Source: Roseobacter ponti
GTDB taxonomy: Bacteria > Pseudomonadota > Alphaproteobacteria > Rhodobacterales > Rhodobacteraceae
Reading direction: 5' to 3'
NCBI RefSeq assembly: GCF_012932215.1
Contig: NZ_CP048788.1
Coordinates: 2,480,001-2,544,000, forward strand
Length of the DNA stretch: 64,000 bases
A program made the translations under genes and the position numbers. Shown in pieces: positions 42,488 through 50,837 of this stretch (within the stretch, counting starts at the first letter, position 1; each line of letters opens with the position of its first letter). The notes below the pieces were generated by a model. It made no database searches. It was not told where the DNA came from and saw only the letters and a program-made list of their open reading frames with translations.

Positions 42488-45400
42488 CTAATCGCTGCTC
42501 CCATCCGCCACAGCCACGCCTGACCGCTCGAGGTAACAGGGTTTCTCTTCTGTCATTTTCACCGCTTCAAAGGGGCGGACATCGATGTCCATCGGCTTGG
42601 TCCGGCCCTCAGCCGTCCAGACCACCAGCTTGGCGCGCGGACCGCGCGTGTCCGTCGGTGACACGTGAGGCGTCGGGCGAACGCAGCGGAACTCCGCGAT
42701 CACGCCCTTCATGTCCGGCAGCACCGTAATCCGGTCTGCGGGCTGGCCGTCGATGGTGACGACGGTGCCGCGCCACAGCCGCTCACCGGCCAGTGCTATG
42801 TGAGCCGGGCGCCCGGCCATCAGCGCATTCGACGCCCCCTCATTGTCGCGCCGCCAGGCAGAGTCGAAATAAGGCGTCTTCACCAGGTCGAAATTGAACC
42901 GCGCGGTAACCTCGTCGACGCTGCGGGGCAGTTGCACCCGGACCGGGCGCCTGAAGTGCCCTGCATTGCGCGCCTCAGTGCGTGGCGGGGTTTCGGACGC
43001 GGCGCCTGCACCGGAACCCGCCTCCGCACCAGCCTGCAACCGGGTCGTATCCTTTGCATCAGCGCCCGTAAGCGCCCTGCGCTGCGTCTCGTCATAGATC
43101 GACGCACATATGTCTGACGGGGTGGCAAACAGCGTATCGCCATGTTTGCGGGCGGCGTCAGGGCCGATCCAGCAGGCGTGAAGCTCGAGATCGAGGCGCT
43201 TCCACCAGCTCGGGACCGAGATTACGGCCGACAGGCGGTGGTGGCTCGCCGCCCAGCCGCCGCCGGGTCGAGGCTGCGGGCGCACCGTCCAGCCAAAGAC
43301 CGCCTCCGCGTCCTCCAGCCCCGCGCCGGGCGGTGCCGGGGCCTGACCAAAACCAAGCACCACCGCCTCGGCAAAGGCTGTCTGGTCGCGGCGGGACGTT
43401 TCGGCCGAGGCGCTCGCCTGCGGCGCATCAAGCCCGACCGCAAGGTCGCCGCCCCCGCCTGCCCTGCGGATCACGGTGCCCGCGCGGGGCGCGATCTCAT
43501 AAATAGAGAGGCCGTTTGTCCGCTTATCGAGCGCTTTCGTGAGGTCTCTGGCCAGCGAAGCCTCATCAATCTCGCCGTCCTCATTCCTGCGCAGATCAAC
43601 GCGGATCCGGCAGCTGGTCAATACGCAGCCGTCGGTGGTGACGTCCAGAAACTGGTTCAGCGCGGGTGGCGTCTCGCGATAGAAGCGCTTGAGATCGCCC
43701 CGGATGCGGGCCACGATAAACTCCGCCAGCAGGCCGCGCACGTTGGCCGAAGGGGCGTAAAGGAAACGGCAGCGGGCGAAGCGGATCGCCTCATCGACAA
43801 TTTCAGCACCCGCCGCAGGCTCTGTTGCACAGCGCCGCTGCAGTTCGGCAAGCTGGCTGTTGCTCCGCTGCTTAAGCGTCACCATCTCCGCTTCAAGACC
43901 GGCGATGGTAAAGGCCCGGTCGGCGTCTTCCGCTGTGCCGTCCGGCACGTCAGTTTCCGGCAACACCTCGCCAAAGCGACCAAGCAGACGGGTGATGGCC
44001 AGACGGGCCTCGCCTTCGGTCATCGGCGCATGCCTCTCTTGTCCGGCACCCTCGTCAGAGAAGGCGGGATCTGTCAGCTTGTTCTCCACCCGCGCCCCTT
44101 CCACCTCCACAGCACCGGTGTCTGCGCTCCCCGCAACCACGTGGCGGATCTCATCTGACGCACTTTTCTGAATGTCGTCAGGCGCGCTCGCAACGGCATC
44201 GCGTTGCGCCTTCATCGTCAGGCTGTGACTGCCCAGGTCATCTGTTATCGAAAGCAGCCGCATGAGCGCGCGCAACCGATAGGGATCTTCATACCGCACA
44301 AGGCATTGCTGCTCGACGAGAAGCCCGAAGGACGGCTGCCCGTCCGGCGCGGCTCCTGAGGGCGCGCCGGCCTGCGTCACCCCGGGTGCAGCCTTTGACC
44401 CGGCGCTCTTGGCGACGACGGCTAGGGCTACATCCGGGCTTCCGTCTGCTGGCTTGTCTGAAACGCTGTCCGTCGCTCGGCTCGTACCGTCATCGACAGG
44501 GACGGAACCGGTCATCGTCACGGTCGCGCCAAGCTTGTCCGCGTGAGTTACAGGGTCTGTCCCGCCATCCGGTCCGGACCGGGTCGCGGCGTCAGCGGTT
44601 TTCTCCCGCACCTGCGCGTTTCTGTCTGCGGATCCGTCCCCGCGCTGCTGCGCCATGTCCCCGTCCCGGGAGCTATCTCCGCTACCGGACGACTGATCAT
44701 CTTCCCTGTTCCTGAATGTCTTATCCCATAGGTCGGCTGCGCAGCGCTGGTCATAGCTGCCGGCGCCCGCCTTTGGCCATTGCGCGACGTTCACCAGATG
44801 CGCAAGCTCGATCGCCCGCCGGAACCCGGCCGCATGCGCAGGCGTCATATCAGGTGCGGGTTCATCGGTCCGGTACCCGAAGCCCGCAAGCTCCGCCAGC
44901 TTATCTATCCGGCATTTCCGGCGGACCTCCTCGCTTTCCGCGTCTTCCCCGGGCGTGCCGCACAGCGGCTGCAGATAGGGCTCAAGCACTTCGGAAAAAT
45001 CATTGAGATATGTGAGAAAAGTCTCGACCAGCCGGGTACGCATGAACCAGTCGAGCGCAAGGTCCTCCTTCGGATCGGTCGGGTTTTCCAGCGCACTCTG
45101 ACGTTCGAAATCCTCCAGTCGCTGGTCCAGTACCCGGGTGAGAAAGGCCTGCATTTCGCGCTGCCACTGCAACAGCAGTTCCCTGAGATCCTTGTCCAGC
45201 TGCGCCTCGTCGACTTTCGGGTCCGGCGGCTTCGCCCGGATCAGAAAAACCGCGGAGCCGGGATAGCTGCGCCGGTCGTGGAAGGGCGCCACAACCGCAT
45301 TGAAGTTCAGCCGGTAGAGCGTGTTGCCATCAAGGTCATGACCGTCGTCGAGCTGGACGTCCATCAGCTCACCCCGCAGCGCACTGCGATATGTGTTGAC

Positions 45401-46000
45401 CTTTTCAAAGAGCTCCAGCCGGTCCAGAAGCACGTCCTCGGGCGCCGGGGTGCCGGCCCGCGCTTCGCCCTCACTCTCCGCGGCTTTTGGCGCTGCAAGC
45501 CCGGCGGCTCTGAGCGTCACGGCAAGGCGCCGGATCTCATCTGATGCGGCGGAGGGTTTGGAAAAGCTGTCGATGAACCCTTCCCGGCCGGTGCGTTCCA
45601 GCTGTCCGCGCAACCAGTTGGCCTGTGTAAAGCGGTCATTAACCAGGCGCTCACGCGTATAGACCTGCGGCGCCTCCAGATAGAGGAAGCCGGGCGGTCC
45701 GGTCTCGGCTCCGGCGATCAGGGTGCTGGCCCGCTTCGCCTGCGTCGTGAGCCAGCCCCGTGCGTCGGTCGAGACAAGTGCTGCGAACCCGGCCAGGATG
45801 GCTGCGAAGACCAGCCAGGGCGACAGCGCCCAAATAAAGCCTGCAAATGCTGCCAGAGCGGCGCCCGCAGCGCTGAGAAGTTCGCCAAACCGGTTGCCGG
45901 TCCAGCGCAGGCCGCTGGCCGCCATCGCGGGTTTTGCAACTTCCGGCGGCTTGTCATCGGAACCGGGCGTTAAAGGTGCGGGTTGCTCAGGCTGCGACAT
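42488..46000 (-). CDS. Large membrane protein of unknown function, third gene of the RiPP operon
   Basis: 1170 residues; I do not recognise the family. Visible layout: a Pro-rich N-terminus; two hydrophobic segments at about 38-58 and 60-78 forming a membrane hairpin; a charged helical region; a low-complexity Ser/Asp/Gly linker at about 428-557; a second helical region; and a C-terminal beta-rich part. In that part RPAHIALAGERLWRGTVVTI and ITVLPDMKGVIAEF (about 1060-1110) resemble an IPT/TIG Ig-like domain. ATG 46000 overlaps the radical SAM stop by 14 bases and GGAAG precedes it. Coupling suggests a role in export, anchoring, proteolysis or target recognition for the modified peptide, but no catalytic motif is seen. 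Confidence 0.75.
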   Translation of the reverse strand: MSQPEQPAPLTPGSDDKPPEVAKPAMAASGLRWTGNRFGELLSAAGAALAAFAGFIWALSPWLVFAAILAGFAALVSTDARGWLTTQAKRASTLIAGAETGPPGFLYLEAPQVYTRERLVNDRFTQANWLRGQLERTGREGFIDSFSKPSAASDEIRRLAVTLRAAGLAAPKAAESEGEARAGTPAPEDVLLDRLELFEKVNTYRSALRGELMDVQLDDGHDLDGNTLYRLNFNAVVAPFHDRRSYPGSAVFLIRAKPPDPKVDEAQLDKDLRELLLQWQREMQAFLTRVLDQRLEDFERQSALENPTDPKEDLALDWFMRTRLVETFLTYLNDFSEVLEPYLQPLCGTPGEDAESEEVRRKCRIDKLAELAGFGYRTDEPAPDMTPAHAAGFRRAIELAHLVNVAQWPKAGAGSYDQRCAADLWDKTFRNREDDQSSGSGDSSRDGDMAQQRGDGSADRNAQVREKTADAATRSGPDGGTDPVTHADKLGATVTMTGSVPVDDGTSRATDSVSDKPADGSPDVALAVVAKSAGSKAAPGVTQAGAPSGAAPDGQPSFGLLVEQQCLVRYEDPYRLRALMRLLSITDDLGSHSLTMKAQRDAVASAPDDIQKSASDEIRHVVAGSADTGAVEVEGARVENKLTDPAFSDEGAGQERHAPMTEGEARLAITRLLGRFGEVLPETDVPDGTAEDADRAFTIAGLEAEMVTLKQRSNSQLAELQRRCATEPAAGAEIVDEAIRFARCRFLYAPSANVRGLLAEFIVARIRGDLKRFYRETPPALNQFLDVTTDGCVLTSCRIRVDLRRNEDGEIDEASLARDLTKALDKRTNGLSIYEIAPRAGTVIRRAGGGGDLAVGLDAPQASASAETSRRDQTAFAEAVVLGFGQAPAPPGAGLEDAEAVFGWTVRPQPRPGGGWAASHHRLSAVISVPSWWKRLDLELHACWIGPDAARKHGDTLFATPSDICASIYDETQRRALTGADAKDTTRLQAGAEAGSGAGAASETPPRTEARNAGHFRRPVRVQLPRSVDEVTARFNFDLVKTPYFDSAWRRDNEGASNALMAGRPAHIALAGERLWRGTVVTIDGQPADRITVLPDMKGVIAEFRCVRPTPHVSPTDTRGPRAKLVVWTAEGRTKPMDIDVRPFEAVKMTEEKPCYLERSGVAVADGSSD

Positions 46001-47168
46001 CGGCTTCCAGCGTCGCGAGTGCGGCCTCCAGCCCGGTCTGACGGGTCAGACGACAAAAGAGCGTCTCTGTCCCGCGCAGATGGCCATGTTCGAAGAACTT
46101 GTTCGCCGGTGCCCCGCCCCCGCAGACGTCGAACCAGGCGCATCCGGCAGCGCAGGCCGCCACCCCGGCGTCGATGTCGGCGCGCAGTCGGCGAAATGCA
46201 GGGTGGTCGAGTATCCTCTCCGGTCCGCCCTCGCAGACATTCCCGAAGCTGAAGTCGGCGTATTGCGGGGCGGCGGTTCCGATCAGCTCCGGCGAATACG
46301 TGGACATGGCCCCGTCCGCGGCCACGGTCACGATCTCCAGCGGACGGGTCTGCGGATTGGCGCGGCGCGCGCCAGAGGGCGTCAACGCCAGGGCGCGGGC
46401 GGCGTCCAGTTCTCGGCATGCGAAGGGTGCGTCTGCGGCAGCGATACGGGCAAAGAACCGGTCGAGAAAACGACGATAGACGGCCTCAGTGCCCAGGCCT
46501 TCGAGACCGGAGCGGGGATGCGCGCCCTCCTGTTCCTCGACGTTGAAGCACACGTCCCGGAAACCGTGCGCGACGTAGAAGTCGAACAGTGCGTCAGGTT
46601 GCGAGAGGCTGTCCGCCGTCAGTACCGAGATCAGGTGAAAGGGCAGCCCCGCGTCTGACAAACGTGCGGCACCCCGCATTGACAGCTCGTGGCTGCCGCG
46701 ACCGCCGCGTGTCTTTCGATACGCGTCATGAACAGCCCGGGGTCCATCAATACTGACACCGATACGAACGTCGCGTTGCCGGAACAACCTGACCCAGCTG
46801 TCGTTTATACCGATCGCATTCGTCTGGAAAGCGTGCCTGACGGTACGCCCGCCCGAAGCATGGTCAATCCGCGCGAAAGCCTCTTCGTACCAGTCAGGCG
46901 GAAGCGTCATCGGCTCGCCACCATGCCAGACGATCGACAATGGTTCTTCAGCAAGAGGGCCTGCGACGATGTTGCGGCCGATTGCGTCGAGAACGTCGCC
47001 GGACATGCGCTGACTGTCGTCGCGATGCGGCAGATAGCAATAGGCACAGTCCAGATTGCAGAAGGGCGTCGCCTGCAGCACCAGCAACCGGACAGGGCCG
47101 GCGCTTCTGTCTCTCACCAGTTGCGCCAATTGCTGAACCCGTTGCTCCAGTTGCCCCAGTTGTACCAT
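45987..47168 (-). CDS. Radical SAM/SPASM peptide-modifying enzyme, GRRM type
   Basis: Up to 393 residues. The cluster-binding motif is CNLDCAYCYLPHRD (C37, C41, C44), preceded by LLVLQATPF, the wording of the GRRM family of cyclophane-forming enzymes. A SPASM domain with further cysteines (VCEGG, ACAAGCAWFDVCGGG, FCRLT) lies at about 300-380. The enzyme should cross-link aromatic-x-Asn triplets in the adjacent peptide. Start: ATG 47168 lies inside the precursor gene. GTG 47117, which overlaps the precursor TGA as GTGA, would remove 17 residues that are only the out-of-frame reading of the peptide core, and is the better guess. It overlaps the downstream membrane protein gene. Confidence 0.9.
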   Translation of the reverse strand: MVQLGQLEQRVQQLAQLVRDRSAGPVRLLVLQATPFCNLDCAYCYLPHRDDSQRMSGDVLDAIGRNIVAGPLAEEPLSIVWHGGEPMTLPPDWYEEAFARIDHASGGRTVRHAFQTNAIGINDSWVRLFRQRDVRIGVSIDGPRAVHDAYRKTRGGRGSHELSMRGAARLSDAGLPFHLISVLTADSLSQPDALFDFYVAHGFRDVCFNVEEQEGAHPRSGLEGLGTEAVYRRFLDRFFARIAAADAPFACRELDAARALALTPSGARRANPQTRPLEIVTVAADGAMSTYSPELIGTAAPQYADFSFGNVCEGGPERILDHPAFRRLRADIDAGVAACAAGCAWFDVCGGGAPANKFFEHGHLRGTETLFCRLTRQTGLEAALATLEADVAA

Positions 47169-47356
47169 TGCGCCCGGCGGCGCGGCTTTTCGGCATCCGG
47201 CGACTTTTCACGCAACGTATCGCCCAGCCGGTCAAGCCGGGCCTCAAGCGCTCGGCGCTGTTCCTGAACTGTGGGCAAAACGTCCGTTTTCGGTGCCCCT
47301 GTGGCGGGTGCAACCGATGTCAGAAACGCAGTCAGCAGAAAGAGAAATCGTCGCAC
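47114..47356 (-). CDS. Triceptide-type RiPP precursor peptide with five aromatic-x-Asn motifs
   Basis: 80-residue peptide. Residues 1-21 are a Sec-type signal (basic start, FLFLLTAFLTS, then APATGA), 27-63 a charged helical region, and 64-80 the core WYNWGNWSNGFSNWRNW. The core is five aromatic-x-Asn triplets (WYN, WGN, WSN, FSN, WRN) plus a terminal Trp, the substrate pattern of three-residue cyclophane-forming radical SAM enzymes. The start is GTG 47356; the in-frame codons just upstream are TAA then ATT, so no earlier start exists, and GGGGG lies upstream. The gene is directly upstream of, and overlaps, the radical SAM gene. The product is predicted, not known. Confidence 0.85.
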   Translation of the reverse strand: MRRFLFLLTAFLTSVAPATGAPKTDVLPTVQEQRRALEARLDRLGDTLREKSPDAEKPRRRAQWYNWGNWSNGFSNWRNW

Positions 47357-47828
47357 AATTTACCCCCGAACTTACCTCCGAACCCGAAGTAACTTAACAA
47401 AAACTACACTAATTCTTTAAAGTATTCAATCTAAGAGTGTGCCTTGCCCCTGACTGAAGCCTTAAGGCGATGACATTCCGCCTTTTTCAACGAGCCCGGT
47501 CAGCCCGTTGTCCCTTGAATTCTGCTTACGCGGCGGCTCTTTTGCTGCGCCTCGCGTGGATCTGGCAAAAACCGAGAGGACGATCTTCGTTCAGGTCAGA
47601 TGAAGGGCAACTTTGCACGCGCTGTGGGCACCGGGGCGGCGGTCTGAAGCCGGTCTGAAAAGGCCGGAATCGTCTTTCTGTTCACTGTGCAGAAAGGTCG
47701 GCCCGTGCGCCTGCCCCGCAAGCATCACAGATCGTTTCGCGCACTGAGCACTGTCAGCCCTGGGTTCTTTCTGCCGTCGAACTAGATGGGACATCATCAG
47801 CACAGAATGGGCCTCAGGAACCGGCAGG
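47357..47828. promoter_or_regulatory. Divergent region between the RiPP operon and an MFS gene
   Basis: About 470 bases with the promoters for both sides. The first 80 bases next to the RiPP operon (47380-47440) are markedly AT-rich compared with the surroundings and probably contain its promoter. A rightward terminator-like hairpin lies at 47464-47487. No gene is supported. Confidence 0.35.
47464..47487 (+). terminator. Orphan rightward terminator-like hairpin
   Basis: AAGGCG (47464-47469), 9-base loop, CGCCTT (47479-47484), then TTT. It reads as a rho-independent terminator on the plus strand, but no plus-strand gene ends here. It might end a short RNA starting in the AT-rich segment near 47400. 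Confidence 0.4.
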
Positions 47829-49100
47829 ATGAACATCAAAGGACAGTTTGCACAGATAACCGGCGCTGATCCTGACGACGTTGATGCAGCAGAAGCCCGC
47901 AACGGGGTCATACACGTCATATCGCTGACGCTGACCAAGACCGCTGATGCGCTGATCGATCCCAAGCTGGTCCTCTCCTGGCTCCTGACGGCGCTTGGCG
48001 CGCCGGGCGCAATGATCGGGTTGCTGGTTCCGATCCGCGAAGCCGGTGCCCTTCTGCCGCAACTGGCGCTTGCCCGGTTTGTCGAGGCAAGTCCACAACG
48101 CAAGCGTTTCTGGAGTGCCGGCAGCGCGGTTCAGGGCCTGGCGTCTCTCGGCATCGCGGTATCGGCATTGTTATTCACCGGTTTTTTGGCGGGCAGTCTG
48201 ATCATTGCATGTCTGGCGCTCCTCTCGGTCGCGCGGTCTGCTTCCTCTGTGAGCTATAAGGACGCTCTTGCCCGGACCATAAAAAAGCGCCGGCGGGGTG
48301 CGATTACGGGCCTCGCCTCTTCCGTTGCCGCCACAAGCGTCTTTGGTGTCGGGCTGCTGATGGCGACGGGCCTCTTCCAGGTCTCCGTGGCTCCGCTTGC
48401 CATCATGATCGCGGTGGCGGGGGTGGCTTTCCTGCTCGCGTCCGGTGTCTTTGTGCTGCTTGACGAGCCACAGACGACACCGCAGGGCGATGATGACAAA
48501 GACGGTCTCGCCGCGCTGATCGATCCGATCCTCAGCGACGGACAGCTGCGCCTTTTCGTGGCCTCAAGAGCGGCACTTGCGGTCACCGCTCTGGCGCCAC
48601 CCTTCATCGTCATGCTGTCCGCAAGCGCGGGCCGCACCGCGCTTGATGAACTCGGGCCACTGGTGATGGCGTCCACAGCGGCCTCCGTTCTGTCATCCTA
48701 TCTCTGGGGGCGACTATCGGACCGCTCCAGCCGACAGACGCTGATGGCCGCCGGCGCCCTTGGAGGGGTGGTTCTTGCCGTCATCGGAGTAATCGGGCTG
48801 GGGTCTGGCGGGTTCCCTGATGTGCTCTGGGCAGCCGTTGCGATCTTTGCGGCGCAGATCGCCTATGAAGGTGTGCGTTCCGGTCGCAAACTGCACCTGA
48901 CCGATATGACCGAAGACCAGTTTCGCGCCAGATACACCGCTCTTTCCAACACGCTGATCGGACTGGCGCTTCTTGCCGGGGGGCTGTTCGGGATTGCAGC
49001 CGAAGCTTTCGGCCCCTCGCCGGTTCTGCTTGCTTTTGGCGCCATTGCAATACTTGGCTCAGTTCTCGCAAGCGGGCTCGACGAGGTGCAGCAGGAGTGA
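47829..49100 (+). CDS. Major facilitator superfamily transporter
   Basis: 423-residue membrane protein with about ten to twelve hydrophobic segments. The loop after the second segment (LPQLALARFVEASPQRKRFW) and the central SDRSSRQTLMAAGALGG (an MFS motif-A equivalent in the second half) support the assignment. The N-terminus is hydrophilic for ~30 residues. Substrate unknown. It is divergent from the RiPP operon, so an export role for the peptide is possible but unproven; the gene is not coupled to it. The start ATG 47829 follows CAGGAACCGGCAGG. Confidence 0.82.
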   Translation: MNIKGQFAQITGADPDDVDAAEARNGVIHVISLTLTKTADALIDPKLVLSWLLTALGAPGAMIGLLVPIREAGALLPQLALARFVEASPQRKRFWSAGSAVQGLASLGIAVSALLFTGFLAGSLIIACLALLSVARSASSVSYKDALARTIKKRRRGAITGLASSVAATSVFGVGLLMATGLFQVSVAPLAIMIAVAGVAFLLASGVFVLLDEPQTTPQGDDDKDGLAALIDPILSDGQLRLFVASRAALAVTALAPPFIVMLSASAGRTALDELGPLVMASTAASVLSSYLWGRLSDRSSRQTLMAAGALGGVVLAVIGVIGLGSGGFPDVLWAAVAIFAAQIAYEGVRSGRKLHLTDMTEDQFRARYTALSNTLIGLALLAGGLFGIAAEAFGPSPVLLAFGAIAILGSVLASGLDEVQQE

Positions 49101-49131
49101 GTTCGGGCCGGGAATGACCGGCGTCTCAGGC

Positions 49132-49183
49132 AAACATCGCCAGTTAGCGGTTTCACCTGTGACCTCAGAAGCTGGCGATGTTT
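49132..49183. repeat. 52-bp element with perfect 12-bp terminal inverted repeats
   Basis: AAACATCGCCAG (49132-49143) and CTGGCGATGTTT (49172-49183) are perfect inverted repeats; the 28-base loop contains a second partial stem (GGTTTCAC/GTGACC). It lies 31 bases after the MFS stop, before the convergent stress-protein gene, so it may be a bidirectional terminator or a relic of a small mobile element. Confidence 0.6.
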
Positions 49184-49520
49184 TCGTTGTCCGGAGGTCA
49201 GACCCGGTATCATTAACGCTGGACCAGATGCTTCGCCAGAACTGTCTGCAAACTGATCGCGTGGATGCACGCGCCCGCCCACTGTTTCCGTGCCTCTCCT
49301 GATGCCTGCCCCGACGACTGGCCCGCTGCGAAAACGACGGTGGCCAGAGGAGACCGCGGTCCGAAGGATCCTGTGATGACCTTTAATGCATCCGGTTGCC
49401 TGCCAGTGCCGGCGAGCCTCGGCGGCCTCGGACCCCTTTGCCGGTGTAACGACCTGGCCCGCCTGAAGCGCGCCGGCGCGGACGTCGTGACGGCAACCGG
49501 TTGACCGGTCCGCGATCCGC
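49184..49520. other. Intergenic stretch without a supported gene
   Basis: About 340 bases between the inverted-repeat element and the stress protein gene. Short open frames on both strands lack start signals and recognisable content. Confidence 0.3.
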
Positions 49521-49967
49521 TCACCGCAGGACAAGCACCGGAATTTTCGAGACCGCAAGAACTTCGGCGGTCTGGCTGCCCATCATCATTTTACCAAGCC
49601 CGCGCCGCCCGTGTGACGCCATCACGATCAGCTCGCAGTCTTCCAATTCGGCGGTTTCAACAATTCCTTCTGCGGGAAGGCGGTCGTGAACATGGCGTGT
49701 GTCACACTGTACATCATGACCTGCAGCAACCTTCTTTGCGGCGTCCAGAATTTTGCCGGCTGCGTCATTGGCTGAGGCTTCAAATTTGTCCACCGCGCTG
49801 ATTTTTCCGTATTCGACATCGCTTGCGATCACGAAAGCAGACCAGCTCTCTGTAACGGTAACAAATACTATGTCGGCCCCGACCGACTTCGCCAGCAGCA
49901 CGCCATGTTCGACGGCCTTTCCGGCCATGTCGGACCCGTCTGTCGCGACCATAATTCTTTTGTACAT
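49521..49967 (-). CDS. Universal stress protein (UspA family)
   Basis: 148-residue cytoplasmic stress protein. The N-terminus is YKRIMVATDGSDMAGKAVEH and the C-terminal ATP-binding signature is VMASHGRRGLGKMMMGSQTA followed by LAVSKIPVLVLR, i.e. the G-2x-G-9x-G(S/T) motif of the nucleotide-binding subgroup. The start ATG 49967 follows GGGGGCGAA. An FNR-like box lies 156 bases upstream in the divergent gap, so low-oxygen induction is plausible, as for usp genes in other bacteria. Confidence 0.93.
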   Translation of the reverse strand: MYKRIMVATDGSDMAGKAVEHGVLLAKSVGADIVFVTVTESWSAFVIASDVEYGKISAVDKFEASANDAAGKILDAAKKVAAGHDVQCDTRHVHDRLPAEGIVETAELEDCELIVMASHGRRGLGKMMMGSQTAEVLAVSKIPVLVLR

Positions 49968-50122
49968 TTCGCCCCCGGTTTTTCTGTTGCCTCTGAACGC
50001 TACTCCCGAAAATCAGATCAGGAAAGCTGATGCGTTCGGAATGGCGCTTACAGTTGATGCCGAACCCCGGCCCGGCCTTACTGCTGAACTTTGCTGATTA
50101 GAGCAAAGCGACCATGCGCAGA

Positions 50123-50136
50123 TTGATCCGGATCAA
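50123..50136. promoter_or_regulatory. FNR/FnrL-type box upstream of the SnoaL-like gene
   Basis: TTGATCCGGATCAA is a perfect match to the FNR-family consensus TTGAT-N4-ATCAA. It is in the gap between the divergent universal stress protein and SnoaL-like genes, with its end 52 bases before the ATG at 50189. The same 14-mer is found before the cytochrome c gene. Confidence 0.75.
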
Positions 50137-50188
50137 ATCTGAAACGCAGGTTACCGATAATACTGCCTGCATAGCCAGGAGGTCTCAG

Positions 50189-50566
50189 ATGGAAGATCTG
50201 GTCGAAACGGGACGGAAGTTCGTTCAGGCGATGCGCGATCGACAGGGCATTGCAAACGTCCACGACATGTATGCGGAAACGGCGGAGTCGGTAGAGGCGG
50301 TTGTGCCGCCCGGGCGTTATGTCCGGGTTGCCAGCGGTCGCGACGCGATAAAAGCAAAACGGGAAGACTGGCTGGCAGGGCACGAAATCCACAGACTGGA
50401 AGCAGACGGCCCTTATCTTCACCCTCCCAATCGGTTCGCGGTGCGCTTTGAGGTTGATGTGACGCAGAAAGCCACCGGCCGCCAAATGAACCTGCGCGAG
50501 ATCGCGGTTTATTCGGTCGAGGATGGCAGGATTGTCCGCGAGGAGTTTTTTATGGCGCCGAAATAG
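50189..50566 (+). CDS. SnoaL/NTF2-like protein
   Basis: 125-residue protein of the cystatin-like NTF2 fold. It reads FVQAMRDRQGIANVHDMYAE at the N-terminus, then a central segment with VASGRDAIKAKREDWLAGHE and the terminal strands NLREIAVYSVEDGRIVREEF. This is the usual pattern of SnoaL-like proteins with unknown ligand. ATG 50189 is chosen over an upstream in-frame ATG (50114) because CCAGGAGGTCTCAG precedes it and because the FNR box would otherwise fall inside the gene. It is a likely member of an FNR-type regulon. Confidence 0.8.
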   Translation: MEDLVETGRKFVQAMRDRQGIANVHDMYAETAESVEAVVPPGRYVRVASGRDAIKAKREDWLAGHEIHRLEADGPYLHPPNRFAVRFEVDVTQKATGRQMNLREIAVYSVEDGRIVREEFFMAPK

Positions 50567-50837
50567 GCTGCACCTTCGGTCGCTTCTCCGGCTCGTGCCT
50601 GCAACGCTGTCAGCCCGGAGCCTGATGCGCGTACCTTTGCCGCCTCTCGTTGCTGTTATCCGCGTCGCCTGGTCCTGAGAGCCGGTACGATTGCATTCCG
50701 GCTGTTTTAATGCCGCAAGGTACCTGACTGTGATCCGTTGCACCGCGCAGAGTGCACATGCAGACTGTAAAGCGAAAAAACTGAAACGCCGGAAGCCGAA
50801 GCGGGGCGGACAAAGCTTCCCCTGACGCAGGTGGTCT

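Noticed and set aside
43142-44158. 338-codon plus-strand frame opposite the 1170-residue gene
   Set aside because: Arg/Ala-rich and without start signal. The minus frame is longer and overlaps the radical SAM gene in operon fashion, though the absence of homology makes this the least secure rejection.
45723-46658. 311-codon plus-strand frame across the radical SAM gene
   Set aside because: Opposite an enzyme with intact cluster-binding cysteines.
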